Assembly: GCF_029067145.1 (NCBI RefSeq)
Contig: NZ_JAIEFA010000093.1
Span: 1-28,939, forward strand
Direction of reading: 5' to 3'
Length of the DNA: 28,939 nt
From: Helicobacter sp.
GTDB lineage: Bacteria; Campylobacterota; Campylobacteria; Campylobacterales; Helicobacteraceae
Shown: positions 7,800 through 16,649 of the stretch, one piece after another
Layout of the letters: the number at the start of each line of letters is the position of its first letter
Numbering within the stretch: position 1 is the first letter of the stretch
Program-made: the position numbers and the translations under genes
The notes under the pieces: generated by a model
The model's database searches: none
What the model saw: the letters and a program-made list of their open reading frames with translations, nothing else
What the model was told of the DNA's origin: nothing

Positions 7800-8920
7800 T
7801 GAAAAATCAAAATCGTAGAGAATTTCTAAAAACAAGTGCAGCACTTGCTGCAATGGCATTTTTAGGCACACAAACTTTTGCAAATACTAAGGAGGCAAAA
7901 ATGACAAAAACAGCGATTCCACAACGAAAAATCGGGGATTTTAAAGTCTCTGCAATCGGCTTAGGTTGTATGGGAATGAGCGCAAATCACGGAGAGCCAC
8001 GCGATAAAAAAGAGATGATTAAGCTGCTGCATAAAGCGGTGGATTTGGGATATACATTCTTTGACACTGCCGAAGTGTATGGACCACATACAAATGAAGA
8101 GCTACTCGGCGAGGCTTTAAAAGGCTATAAAGACAAAATTATCATCAATACCAAATTTGGCTTTTATTATCCCTTTGGCAAGCAGCAGCTAGATTCTAGC
8201 CGCAAGTCTATTATACGTGCTGTTGATGGGAGCTTGAAGCGCTTACAGAGGGATTGCATTGACCTTTATACGCAACACAGAGTGGATATTGACACGCCCA
8301 TTGAGGAAGTGGCAGAGACGATGAAAGATTTAGTCAAAATGGGTAAAATCAAGGCGTGGGCATTAGGCGAAGCGGGAGTTAAGACAATACAGAGGGCGCA
8401 CAAAGTCTTTGCCCCTGTGGCAATGCAAAGTCAATACTCTATGGCATTTCGCGACTTGGAGAAAAATGGCATAATGGACACTTGCGAGAAGTTAGGAATC
8501 ACGATTGTCGCTTATTCTCCGCTTGATAGAGGATTTTTAGGTGGGGATTTCACAAAAGATACGAAATTTCACCCCACCCTTGACTTCCGCGCGTCTATGC
8601 CGCGTTATACCAAAGAAGCCCTAGAGGCAAACCAAAATGTGATTGAATTTATCAAAAAAGTAGCACAGAGCAAAAGTATCAATGGCAAACCTGCTACCAT
8701 TGCACAAGTTTCTTTAGCGTGGATTCTCTCTAACAAAAGCTTTGTTGTGCCAATCCCTGAAACAACAAAAATCCACAGACTAGAGGAGAATCTAAATGCA
8801 AGTTTATTGCACTTTAGCCCAAGCGAGTTAGAAGAAATGAACAAGGAGTTAAGTAAGCTTGTAATTGTAGGCGATAGATATGCTCCCGGAAGTGATGCAG
8901 CAAAGAGTGTGGGGCTGTAG
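7799..8920 (+). CDS. Tat-exported aldo-keto reductase
   Basis: A 373-residue protein: Tat signal in residues 1-28 (NRREFLKTS then a hydrophobic stretch ending TQTFA), then a full AKR barrel. The catalytic tetrad is intact: Asp89 and Tyr94 in FFDTAEVYG, Lys119 in NTKFG, His160 in TQHRVD. The C-terminal VGDRY region suits NADPH binding. It resembles the Tas/YajO-like AKR group and is a close paralogue of the next gene. Last gene of the MerR operon, with a start overlapping the regulator's stop. A second strong ribosome site and ATG at the signal/domain junction (7889-7903) could give a cytoplasmic form. The substrate is probably an aldehyde or ketone. Confidence 0.92.
   Translation: MKNQNRREFLKTSAALAAMAFLGTQTFANTKEAKMTKTAIPQRKIGDFKVSAIGLGCMGMSANHGEPRDKKEMIKLLHKAVDLGYTFFDTAEVYGPHTNEELLGEALKGYKDKIIINTKFGFYYPFGKQQLDSSRKSIIRAVDGSLKRLQRDCIDLYTQHRVDIDTPIEEVAETMKDLVKMGKIKAWALGEAGVKTIQRAHKVFAPVAMQSQYSMAFRDLEKNGIMDTCEKLGITIVAYSPLDRGFLGGDFTKDTKFHPTLDFRASMPRYTKEALEANQNVIEFIKKVAQSKSINGKPATIAQVSLAWILSNKSFVVPIPETTKIHRLEENLNASLLHFSPSELEEMNKELSKLVIVGDRYAPGSDAAKSVGL
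7889..7903 (+). promoter_or_regulatory. Internal Shine-Dalgarno and ATG after the Tat signal
   Basis: AAGGAGG (7889-7895), five bases, then an in-frame ATG (7901-7903, Met35), exactly between signal peptide and reductase domain. It is a better initiation site than the annotated start, which depends on coupling to the upstream gene. Confidence 0.7.
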
Positions 8921-8941
8921 ATTTAAAATCTTATTTGCACC

Positions 8942-8972
8942 TTGACAAACACTAAGTGTGAGGGTTTATAAT
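8942..8972 (+). promoter_or_regulatory. Class-1 promoter/operator, site 4
   Basis: TTGACA (8942-8947), 19-bp spacer beginning AACACTAAGTGTG, TATAAT (8967-8972). It drives the AKR gene at 9006, giving it a separate promoter from the preceding operon. Confidence 0.8.
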
Positions 8973-9005
8973 GTCAAATATATTTCATAGTATAAAGGAT
9001 AAAAA

Positions 9006-10139
9006 ATGCAAAAACACTTAACAAACACAGCTTCACATTCTCGGCGGGATTTTTTGAAAACTTCTGCAATGCTTGGCATTGCTTTAAGCGTAGGCTCATT
9101 GCCGCTTTTTGGTGCGGATTCTAAAATCCAAATGCCCACACGCACACTAGGTGCAGGAAGTTATGCCTTTAGCGTTTCTGCCCTCGCCTTTGGTTGTATG
9201 GGGCTAAACTACCACCGCTCGCAAAGCTTAAGCAAAAAGGAATCTTTAAAGATTTTAGAAGCTGCGATAGAATCGGGCATTACGCTTTATGACACCGCGC
9301 AAGTGTATGGACCAGATAGCAATGAAATCTTGGTTGGCGAACTTTTAAAGCCCTATAACAAAAAACTTTTTATCACCACTAAATTTGGCTTTGGTAAGGA
9401 CGCAAGTGTGCTAGATAGCTCACCTAAGCGTATTCGCGAAGTTGTAGAGCAAAGCCTAAAAAGACTAAATTTAGAACAGATTCCGCTTCTTTATCAACAT
9501 AGATTTGACCCCAAAACACCGATTGAAGAAGTGGCAAATTGCGTGAAAGAATTAATTAAAGAGGGCAAGGTTGCGCGGTTTGGCGTGTGTGAGCTAAGCG
9601 CAAAAAGCATTGAAGCAGCACATAAAATTTGCCCCATTACTGCCGTGCAAAGCGAATACCACCTAATGTGGCGCAACCCTGAAAGTGAAATTTTCCCTAC
9701 ATTGGAGCGGCTAAAAATTGGCTTTGTTGCCTATTCTCCGCTTAATCGTGGCTACCTAAGTGGCAAACTCAATAGGGATTCTAAGTTTGATAAAAACAAC
9801 GACAATCGCGCAACTTTCCCGCGATTCCAACCCGATGCAATGGAGGCAAATTACCAAATCATTGAGGCATTAAGAGAATTTGGCAAGGGCAAGAATCCTA
9901 ATGCAAAAGATTCTAACGCCACTCCCGCACAAGTAGCCATTGCGTATCTTTTAAGCAAAAAGCCTTATATTGTCCCGCTTTTTGGCACGACAAATACCGC
10001 GCACTTAGAGGAAAATATACAGGCTTTGGACATCAAATGGAGTGAGCAAGAATTAGCAAACCTAGATTCTAAGCTTGATAAAATCACAATCGTTGGCGAT
10101 AGATACCCCGCTGAACAAGCAAATAGAGTGGGTAAATAA
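9006..10139 (+). CDS. Tat-exported aldo-keto reductase (paralogue)
   Basis: A 377-residue Tat-signal AKR. SRRDFLKTS at residues 12-20 is followed by a hydrophobic run to LPLFGA. The tetrad is intact: Asp96 and Tyr101 in YDTAQVYG, Lys126 in TTKFG, His165 in YQHRFD. It ends with the VGDRY element shared with the protein at 7799, so the two are diverged tandem paralogues. Unlike three other Tat genes here it has no internal ribosome site at the signal junction. Its stop overlaps the ATG of a Tat-like remnant (TAATG). Confidence 0.92.
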   Translation: MQKHLTNTASHSRRDFLKTSAMLGIALSVGSLPLFGADSKIQMPTRTLGAGSYAFSVSALAFGCMGLNYHRSQSLSKKESLKILEAAIESGITLYDTAQVYGPDSNEILVGELLKPYNKKLFITTKFGFGKDASVLDSSPKRIREVVEQSLKRLNLEQIPLLYQHRFDPKTPIEEVANCVKELIKEGKVARFGVCELSAKSIEAAHKICPITAVQSEYHLMWRNPESEIFPTLERLKIGFVAYSPLNRGYLSGKLNRDSKFDKNNDNRATFPRFQPDAMEANYQIIEALREFGKGKNPNAKDSNATPAQVAIAYLLSKKPYIVPLFGTTNTAHLEENIQALDIKWSEQELANLDSKLDKITIVGDRYPAEQANRVGK

Positions 10140-10183
10140 TGTTTTCACGCAGGGAATTTAGCAATCTGCGTTCAAAGCATTGA
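10139..10183 (+). pseudogene. Remnant of another Tat-signal gene
   Basis: ATG 10139 overlaps the AKR stop and opens a 14-codon frame, MFSRREFSNLRSKH. The SRREF start matches the twin-arginine box of the neighbours. The frame then stops, and no mature domain is seen in 10184-10249. It is probably the head of a deleted co-transcribed Tat substrate. Confidence 0.4.
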
Positions 10184-10249
10184 TGGAGAAGCGGGGAGTA
10201 AAGTCATCAGCTCATTAGAAGTAACACAAATATATTTTAAGGAGAAACT

Positions 10250-10867
10250 ATGAAACCAACTTTTTCAGTGCGTAGCACCCCTGCACCTAGCACAAATCGC
10301 GATATTTTCACGCGGGATTTAGCAGGGGAGCTTGTGGATACCAATGACCCCGAGTTTTTTAAGATTAAAGAGATTATTTTAGAAACAACAAGGCTTACAA
10401 GCGAGCTAAATAGCGGACATCATAGCCCAGAGAAGGTGCGGGAGCTGTTTTCGCAAATCATCGGTAAGGAAGTGGATTATAGCACTTGGATTATCCCGCC
10501 TTTTTATGTGGATTTTGGCAAAAATATCAGCGTGGGTAAAAATTTCTTTATGAATCAATGCTGCACCTTTATGGATAGGGGCGGAATCACGATTGGCGAT
10601 GATGTGTTTATCGCGCCAAAGTGCAATCTCACGACAATCAACCACGATTTTAACCCCTACAATCGTCAAGCAACCTTTTGCAAACCCATTATGATTGGTA
10701 ATCGCGTGTGGATTGGTATTGGCGTAACGATTTGCCCGGGTGTCCGCATTGGGGATAATTCTATTATTGCTGCTGGAAGCGTGGTAACCAAAGATGTTCC
10801 TCCAAATGTGATTGTTGGAGGCAACCCAGCCAAAGTGCTAAAAAGTATTGAGGGGTATGAGAGGTAA
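10250..10867 (+). CDS. Sugar O-acetyltransferase (hexapeptide, Maa/LacA-like)
   Basis: A 205-residue left-handed beta-helix acyltransferase. An N-terminal helical cap (about residues 15-75, including FTRDLAGELVDTNDPEF) precedes hexapeptide repeats from about 95 (FGKNISVGKNFFMNQCC) to 190. The catalytic-type His lies in TTINHDFNP. The C-terminal block GVRIGDNSIIAAGSVV...GNPAKVLK is diagnostic. AAGGAG precedes ATG 10250. It probably acetylates a sugar or small hydroxyl compound with acetyl-CoA. It may be transcribed from the AKR promoter upstream. Confidence 0.9.
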   Translation: MKPTFSVRSTPAPSTNRDIFTRDLAGELVDTNDPEFFKIKEIILETTRLTSELNSGHHSPEKVRELFSQIIGKEVDYSTWIIPPFYVDFGKNISVGKNFFMNQCCTFMDRGGITIGDDVFIAPKCNLTTINHDFNPYNRQATFCKPIMIGNRVWIGIGVTICPGVRIGDNSIIAAGSVVTKDVPPNVIVGGNPAKVLKSIEGYER

Positions 10868-10926
10868 AAGGGATTAGCTACACTTAGTTCCATTACACCT
10901 TTAAGGATTCTATCTGCCAAGCCCCA

Positions 10927-11412
10927 TTACAACGGCAAGCTTTGCAATTTTTTCAATAAATCGCTTAACTTTACCTTTGAAAGATAAGATTCTAAAGTGA
11001 TTTGAGCCTCTTCAAAAGACGAATCCAAAATAAGATGAATGTTTTTGCCCAAAGGGCAAAGCTCATTAGGATTAGCGTGAAACTTAAAAAGTCTATTTTT
11101 GCCATTAGTCTCTTTGCCACCCATAGACTGCACGGCATTAAAAATATCTAAAAGGCTTATTTCTTGTGGTCTTTTGCTTAATGCGCTTCCACCACTGCCT
11201 CGTGCCACGCTTACTAAACTCGCAGATTTAAGTTGGGCAAGGATATTGCGGATAATCACGCTATTCACTCCCACAGAATCTGCTAAAGCCTCGCTTGTCA
11301 TCTTTTTGCAATGGGCTTTGTTAGTATTTGCATTAAATTCTGAATCCTCATTAAAAAACTCCAAACACAAACAGATATGGATAGCAATACTAAAGCGTGA
11401 GGGGATTTGCAT
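10927..11412 (-). CDS. Rrf2-family transcriptional regulator
   Basis: A 161-residue Rrf2-family regulator. The N-terminal winged helix includes RFSIAIHICLCL and TSEALADSVGVNSVIIRNILAQLKSASLV, followed by the wing ARGSGGSAL. I choose the ATG at 11412 (MQIPSRF) because AAAGGA sits just upstream; an earlier start adds 20 residues that do not look like Rrf2. Only one cysteine (in NELCPLG) lies in the sensor region, so it lacks the three-cysteine iron-sulfur site of IscR or NsrR. It is divergent from an MFS exporter, with inverted repeats between them, and is probably its repressor. Confidence 0.88.
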   Translation of the reverse strand: MQIPSRFSIAIHICLCLEFFNEDSEFNANTNKAHCKKMTSEALADSVGVNSVIIRNILAQLKSASLVSVARGSGGSALSKRPQEISLLDIFNAVQSMGGKETNGKNRLFKFHANPNELCPLGKNIHLILDSSFEEAQITLESYLSKVKLSDLLKKLQSLPL

Positions 11413-11453
11413 AAGATTCCTTTGATTGATTTGTGGTATTGTAGCATAAGATT

Positions 11454-11477
11454 GTATTGTAATACTTGACATTACAA
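11454..11477. promoter_or_regulatory. Operator O1 in the Rrf2/MFS divergent region
   Basis: TTGTAAT (11457-11463) and ATTACAA (11471-11477) form a perfect 7-bp inverted repeat with 7 bases between. An overlapping dyad GTATT-GT-AATAC lies at 11454-11465. The repeat covers the -35 box of the MFS promoter. Confidence 0.65.
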
Positions 11478-11494
11478 CAAAACTGCTTTATACT
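11466..11494 (+). promoter_or_regulatory. Promoter of the MFS exporter gene
   Basis: TTGACA (11466-11471), 17 bp, TATACT (11489-11494): near-consensus sigma-70 spacing, unlike the 19-bp promoters elsewhere in the window. It is overlapped by operator O1 and followed by O2. Confidence 0.75.
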
Positions 11495-11509
11495 TCCGCT
11501 ATTCCTAGT

Positions 11510-11528
11510 TGTAATATTATTTATTACA
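11510..11528. promoter_or_regulatory. Operator O2 in the MFS leader
   Basis: TGTAATA (11510-11516) and TATTACA (11522-11528) form a perfect 7-bp inverted repeat with 5 bases between, just downstream of the expected transcription start. It shares the TGTAAT half-site with O1. Confidence 0.6.
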
Positions 11529-11558
11529 TTAAAAAAAGGTAAAAATCAAGGAGTCCCA

Positions 11559-13067
11559 ATGAATCTCATTCTTTTTACTATTTTACTTGCTGTATTTGTC
11601 GTGCCTAGCTCTATTTCTGGCACAGCTATTGCCTTACCCTATATCGCAGAGGATATTGGAAGCGATACCACGCTCTTACAATGGGTTGTGAATAGCTTTA
11701 ATCTATTTTTTGCGTGTTTTACGCTCATTTGGGGTGCTATAAGTGATAGATTAGGTGCAAAAACTTGTCTTATTGCTGGGGTGGCAACCTATCTTTTAGG
11801 CTCAATACTCTCATTTCTCGCTCCTAGTCTGCTTTGGCTTGATGTGGGTAGAGCTTTAGCGGGGATTGGCGGGGCGAGTGTTTTTGCGTGTGGAAGTGCT
11901 ATTTTAATTCGCACTTTTGAAGACAAGGAACGAGTGAAAGCCTTTGCATTTTTTGGCACAACCGCAGGGCTTGGCATTACCTTAGGACCTACATTAAGTG
12001 GATTCCTCATTGACCTTTTTGCGTGGAGGGCGATTTTTGTCTTTCATTTCCTCACACTTGGGGCTGTTTTGCTCCTTTCTCCTATGTTGCCAAAAGACAT
12101 ACAAAAAGAGCAAAATGCCTTTGCATTTGATAAAACAGGCGCGATTCTCTTTGTCGTCTTTATGTCAAGTTTTATGCTCTTTATTACACAAATCCACGCC
12201 CTACAAGATCCTCAAACACTTGGAATATTAGCCTTTTGTATCATTGTAGGGATAGTTTTTGGGGTACAAGAGAGAAGTTTGCACTATAAAAACATTATAC
12301 CAAATCCTACCCTACACATTCCTCAACCTCTTTTAGACTTTGAAGTGCTTAAAAATACTTCGTTTTTGGGATTTAGCCTTGTAACGGTGATTGCTGGATT
12401 TAGCTTTGTCGTATTACTCACTTATTTTCCTACTTTTCTCTCTATAAACTTTGGATTCTCTGCCTCTTTTTCTGGGCTTTTTATGCTCTCCCTCACTGCG
12501 CCTATGCTATTTTGTCCCATTCTTGCAGGAAAAATGCTAAACAAAGGGGTAGATTCTAAAGCTCTTGCCCTTGCAATGTCTTTGATGATGAGCGTAGGAA
12601 TCTTTGCGCTTTTAATCATCTTGCATACTCTAAGTGGCGTTACGTTGCAGCTAATGACGCTTTTAGTGCTTTTTGTTATTGGCTGTGGTATGGGATTACA
12701 CGCAGGGGCGATTGATGGATTGGCTCTTGGGAGTGTAGAATCTGCTAAAAGTGGCTTAGGAGCAGGAGTGCTTAATTCCTTGCGTTTAGGCTCTGAAGCG
12801 GTGGGAGTGAGCCTCTATGGCGCACTTATGGTGGTGTTTATTACCGCAAATCTCTCCTATCTTGTGGATAGTAAAGATTCTGTGTATCCCATTGTGGAGA
12901 GTATCGCAAGTGGAAATCTTAGTTTGGTTGAAAATTCTCAAATTATTGCAAATGCATCTTTTATTTATCTGCAATCTTTTTCTTATACTTTAGGAATCTT
13001 GGGGCTTATAAGCTTTGCTTTAAGCTTGGGTGTTTGGAGATTACTTAGGAGAATAAAAAGGGATTAG
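11559..13067 (+). CDS. MFS exporter, DHA2 (14-segment) type
   Basis: A 502-residue membrane transporter with about 14 hydrophobic segments. Motif A appears as GAISDRLGAKTCLIAG near residue 65, and the motif C-like GRALAGIGGASVF near 97. The order and length suit the drug:H+ antiporter-2 (EmrB/QacA-like) group. I start at ATG 11559, which follows AAGGAG; the longer frame from 11466 would begin inside the promoter. Its target is unknown. Divergence from an Rrf2 regulator suggests it is induced by a redox or electrophile signal. Confidence 0.87.
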   Translation: MNLILFTILLAVFVVPSSISGTAIALPYIAEDIGSDTTLLQWVVNSFNLFFACFTLIWGAISDRLGAKTCLIAGVATYLLGSILSFLAPSLLWLDVGRALAGIGGASVFACGSAILIRTFEDKERVKAFAFFGTTAGLGITLGPTLSGFLIDLFAWRAIFVFHFLTLGAVLLLSPMLPKDIQKEQNAFAFDKTGAILFVVFMSSFMLFITQIHALQDPQTLGILAFCIIVGIVFGVQERSLHYKNIIPNPTLHIPQPLLDFEVLKNTSFLGFSLVTVIAGFSFVVLLTYFPTFLSINFGFSASFSGLFMLSLTAPMLFCPILAGKMLNKGVDSKALALAMSLMMSVGIFALLIILHTLSGVTLQLMTLLVLFVIGCGMGLHAGAIDGLALGSVESAKSGLGAGVLNSLRLGSEAVGVSLYGALMVVFITANLSYLVDSKDSVYPIVESIASGNLSLVENSQIIANASFIYLQSFSYTLGILGLISFALSLGVWRLLRRIKRD

Positions 13068-13211
13068 CCACGCAAAGATAATGTGTATAAATCAAATGCC
13101 CCTTTAAAAGAATCTAACAAAGTAAATTTCAAGTAGGTTTTTGATAGAATCGCAGAATTTTGCAATAAATTTAAGAGAACAACAAATCCTAAAGAAAAGG
13201 ATAAAAAGGCG

Positions 13212-15296
13212 ATGAAACTTCAAGATATTTTGTTGGATTCGGATTATGCTTTAGAGCTATTTAGCCAAGATTGCATTGAGCGATTAGAATCAAGGATTAC
13301 CACAAAAGAAACAAAAGCAGGTGCTTTAACCTACTATGTTTCTTGCCTTATTCGCAATAAAGAAATCAAACTCACCCCAGAAGAAGTCGTGCGCCAACTC
13401 TACCTTGATAAACTTATCAATGAATACAAATATCCAATAAGCAGAATTCAAGTGGAATACGCTGTGCATTTTGGACGTGAGGTTAAAAGAGCGGATATTG
13501 CGATAATGGATAAACTTCAAATCACAAGTGCGTATATTATTGTTGAGCTTAAAAAGCCAAAATTAAGAGATGGCAAAGAGCAACTTAAAAGTTATTGCAA
13601 TGCCACAGGTGCGACTATGGCAGTATGGAGCAATGGAAGCCAAATTAGTTATTATCATCGCAAAGACCCAAATTATTTCCAAGAAATTCCTAATATCCCC
13701 ACAAGCGATAAAAGCCTTAAAGATATTTTGCAAAGCAATTTTACCTTTGCAGATTTGATTGAAAAAGATAAGTTAAAGACACAAAAGAAAAGTTTGAAAA
13801 AAATTATTGTGGATATGGAAGATGAGGTTTTAGCAAATGCAGGAGTAGATGTGTTTGAAGAGGTATTTAAGCTCATCTTTATTAAGCTTTATGATGAGTT
13901 AGAGGGTGCAAGAGATACACAAAGAAATTTAGAATTTAAAAATTATGGTGAATCTGATACAGAACTAAAAGAAAAAATAGAAAAACTTTTTGCTAAGGCA
14001 AAGAAAAAGTGGGAGGGCGTGTTTAGTGATGATGAGAAAATCCGCCTAAGTCCCTCGCATCTAAGTGTTTGTATAGGCTCACTAGAAGAAGTCAAGCTTT
14101 TTAATTCTAATTTAGAAGTCATTGATGATGCGTTTGAATATCTTGTCAATAAATCTGCTAAAGGCGAGAAAGGGCAGTATTTCACACCGCGTTATGTGAT
14201 TGATATGTGTGTAAAAATGTTAAATCCCAAAAAAGAAGAGAGTATGATAGATACCGCAAGTGGAAGCTGTGGATTCCCGATTCATACTTGCTTTTATGTA
14301 TGGAGAAGCATTTATAAACAAAAAGGTATTGAAGCAAGTCATCTTTTTACAGCAGAGAAAAAAATTCCAGAATGCGAGGATTATGTGAGAGAAAAAATCT
14401 TTGGCGTGGATTTTGATGAAAAAAGTGTGCGAGTTTCAAAAATGCTCAATCTCATCGCAGGTGATGGGCATACAAATGTGTTATATCTTAATTCTATTGA
14501 CTATATGCAATGGGAGGAATGGACGAAAAACGAGGATTGGAACGATGTGTATAATGAGGGCTTTAAAAGGCTAAAGAAACTAAGGGCAAACAAAAATGAA
14601 AATAGAGATTTTAACTTTGATATTCTTATGGCAAATCCGCCCTTTGCGGGAGATATTAAAGAAAGCAAGATTCTAGCGCGTTATGAACTAGGCAAAAATG
14701 CGAGCGGCAAGACACAAAGCAAGGTGGGACGCGATATTTTGTTTATTGAACGCAATTTGGATATGTTAAAACCGGGTGGGAGAATGGCTATCGTGCTTCC
14801 ACAAGGGAGATTCAACAATTCAAGCGATAAATACATAAGAGAATTTATAGCACAAAGGGCTAGAATCTTGGCAGTAGTTGGGCTACATCAAAATGTCTTT
14901 AAGCCCCATACAGGCACAAAAACAAGCGTTTTATTCCTGCAAAAATGGGGTGGAGATGATGGAAAAGGTGGGGAGCTTTGCCCTAAAAAAGAGGATTATA
15001 ATATTTTCTTTGCGACACAAAGTCTGCCTAGTAAGGATAATTCAGGCGAGAAAATCTACTATGAAAAGCTAGACTCACACGAACATTTAATCGTCAAGCA
15101 CGATTTGTTTCATCCGCATTTAGAGGGCGATGAACCGATTTTACAAAAGGGCGAGAGTGAGGAAGCATTTGAGCAAAGAATGCAAGAATATAAAGCAAAT
15201 TGCGAAAAATACAAAGACTTGCAATCAGATGGAATCGCTGAAGCTTTTATAGAATTTGCCAAAAGTGAGGGTTTAAGCTTTTGGAGGGAGGAGTAA
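13212..15296 (+). CDS. Nuclease-methylase fusion of a type I/IIB-like RM system
   Basis: A 694-residue fusion. The N-terminus is an HsdR_N-like PD-(D/E)xK nuclease domain: Asp95 in RADIAIM, Glu112-x-Lys114 in VELKK, and the motif III-like Gln124 in EQLKSY. The C-terminal two thirds is an HsdM-type N6-adenine methylase with GQYFTPRYVID (321-331), AdoMet motif DTASGSCGF (347-355) and catalytic NPPF (475-478). The domain order matches the A subunit of BcgI-like type IIB enzymes, where one chain cuts and methylates and a separate S chain reads the site. No helicase motor is present, so it is not a classical HsdR. The S gene follows after two inserted ORFs and is broken. Confidence 0.88.
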   Translation: MKLQDILLDSDYALELFSQDCIERLESRITTKETKAGALTYYVSCLIRNKEIKLTPEEVVRQLYLDKLINEYKYPISRIQVEYAVHFGREVKRADIAIMDKLQITSAYIIVELKKPKLRDGKEQLKSYCNATGATMAVWSNGSQISYYHRKDPNYFQEIPNIPTSDKSLKDILQSNFTFADLIEKDKLKTQKKSLKKIIVDMEDEVLANAGVDVFEEVFKLIFIKLYDELEGARDTQRNLEFKNYGESDTELKEKIEKLFAKAKKKWEGVFSDDEKIRLSPSHLSVCIGSLEEVKLFNSNLEVIDDAFEYLVNKSAKGEKGQYFTPRYVIDMCVKMLNPKKEESMIDTASGSCGFPIHTCFYVWRSIYKQKGIEASHLFTAEKKIPECEDYVREKIFGVDFDEKSVRVSKMLNLIAGDGHTNVLYLNSIDYMQWEEWTKNEDWNDVYNEGFKRLKKLRANKNENRDFNFDILMANPPFAGDIKESKILARYELGKNASGKTQSKVGRDILFIERNLDMLKPGGRMAIVLPQGRFNNSSDKYIREFIAQRARILAVVGLHQNVFKPHTGTKTSVLFLQKWGGDDGKGGELCPKKEDYNIFFATQSLPSKDNSGEKIYYEKLDSHEHLIVKHDLFHPHLEGDEPILQKGESEEAFEQRMQEYKANCEKYKDLQSDGIAEAFIEFAKSEGLSFWREE

Positions 15297-15302
15297 GCAG
15301 AA

Positions 15303-16034
15303 ATGGTGGAATATAAGATATTTTGTGATGAAAGCAATCATTTAGAATATAAAGATAATCCTACACTAAGGTCAAACATTATGGTTTTAGGTGGTATAAA
15401 TGTGCTTTCAAAAGATATAGAACGCATTAATAAGCACATTAAATATTTAAAACATAAACATAATCATAAAAAAGAATTAAAATGGACAAAACTTATTGCT
15501 TTGCAACAAAAATTTTATGATGAAATCATAGAGTTTTTCTTTAATGAAGAAGCTCTCAAATTTCAAGCTCTTTTAATGCCTGATAAAAGAAATCTAAAAC
15601 ACGATATTTATAATCAAGGAAATGCTGATATCTTCTATTACAAAATGTATTATTATATTTTTAAAAATCTTTTAGAAAATGAAATTAATCAAAACATTAA
15701 TACCAAGGTTAAAATATATCTAGATTATAAAGATACGCGTTGTGGCGATAGAATAAAAGAATTACTCAATGTGTTACACAATAAATTTAAAGATGCCATT
15801 AACTTTCAATGTTTTACTACTCAATCTCACGAAGCAAATTTGATTCAAGTTGTAGATATTTTTATAGGAGCTATTGCCTATAAAGCAAGAGATGATATAG
15901 AGCATAAAAGCGAGATAAAAAACCATATAGTGCAAAAAATAGAATCTCTATCCAATGCAAAGCTTGAGTTAGGCACTCCACCTTGGGAAAGCAAATTTAA
16001 TATATTTAGAATAGAGCTTGGAAAAGGTAGATAA
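15303..16034 (+). CDS. DUF3800 domain protein
   Basis: A 243-residue protein beginning YKIFCDESNH, the acidic DES start typical of DUF3800. Later come IYLDYKDTR (about 140-148) and HEANLIQVVDIFIGAIAY (about 180-197), where the spaced acidic residues suggest an RNase H-like active site. DUF3800 proteins often occur beside RM and phage-defence genes, but their role is not established. It starts 7 bases after the methylase fusion stops, in the same operon, and is visibly more AT-rich than that gene, suggesting separate acquisition. Confidence 0.75.
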   Translation: MVEYKIFCDESNHLEYKDNPTLRSNIMVLGGINVLSKDIERINKHIKYLKHKHNHKKELKWTKLIALQQKFYDEIIEFFFNEEALKFQALLMPDKRNLKHDIYNQGNADIFYYKMYYYIFKNLLENEINQNINTKVKIYLDYKDTRCGDRIKELLNVLHNKFKDAINFQCFTTQSHEANLIQVVDIFIGAIAYKARDDIEHKSEIKNHIVQKIESLSNAKLELGTPPWESKFNIFRIELGKGR

Positions 16035-16037
16035 TCA

Positions 16038-16541
16038 ATGTATCCTTTGTTAGATTTTAGCTCTTGTTTATGCGAAAATGACAAAATCAATTTAGCCTAT
16101 GAGCATTTTAAAAAGGATTTTATTTTAACACCCCTTTATTTAGCAGATTATATTTATATTAATCCACAATCTCATAGGAAACTAAAAGGCAAAGAAAAGA
16201 TCTTTTGGCACATTACAACAAGAGAAAATAAGAATAATAAAAAAAGAGAATTTGATATACAAAGAGCCTGTAGGATATGTTGGATTAAACAAATCATCAT
16301 TAATTATACTCATCAAGAAGTTAAAGCTTTTTATCATAAAGAAAAAAGAGAGATCCGCTTTTATCTATGGTTGTATAATTACGATTTTGTAGTTATTTTA
16401 CAAAAACTAGGGAAAACAGACTCATTTTTAGTAACAAGTTTTTACATTGATAAAGGCTATAATAAAAAAATTTACCAAAGCCGCTATGAAGAATACATAA
16501 ATAAAAAAGATCCTAAACTTAAAGGCTGTGAATGGTTTTGA
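16038..16541 (+). CDS. Unknown 167-residue protein, possible BECR-fold nuclease
   Basis: Not recognised with confidence. Features: IFWHITTREN (about 55-64), a central basic stretch including RACRICWIKQIIINY, then strand-like segments IRFYLWLYNYDFVVILQK and FLVTSFYID, ending in a charged tail. A His-containing strand followed by YxVVL and LVTxFY strands is reminiscent of phage-associated barnase/EndoU/RelE-like (BECR) nuclease domains. It starts 3 bases after the DUF3800 gene, with the same AT-rich composition, and sits between methylase and specificity genes. An accessory defence nuclease or toxin is possible but unproven. Confidence 0.6.
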   Translation: MYPLLDFSSCLCENDKINLAYEHFKKDFILTPLYLADYIYINPQSHRKLKGKEKIFWHITTRENKNNKKREFDIQRACRICWIKQIIINYTHQEVKAFYHKEKREIRFYLWLYNYDFVVILQKLGKTDSFLVTSFYIDKGYNKKIYQSRYEEYINKKDPKLKGCEWF

Positions 16542-16649
16542 TAGGTAATGTTTGCAGGAGCGTTTTGGCAGCTCCAAAAGCTATAAAGCTTTGCCATCTC
16601 TTTCTACCAACGGTAGTTAAGCAGACTGATTATACACAATTTTTGATAA

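Noticed and set aside
11789..12010. Minus-strand ORF within the MFS gene, and similar long antisense frames elsewhere
   Set aside because: Antisense to well-supported genes, without ribosome sites or recognisable domains.
10866..13118. AAAAGGGATTAGC followed by a CCTTTAA segment after two genes (10866, 13057), as a repeated terminator
   Set aside because: Stems are short, loops exceed 30 bases and T-runs are absent. The likeness is too weak to call a repeat family.
16604..16616. CTACC-AAC-GGTAG hairpin before the S gene, as a terminator or recombination site
   Set aside because: Only a 5-bp stem, no T-run, and no second copy found near the specificity gene. No support for phase-variable inversion.
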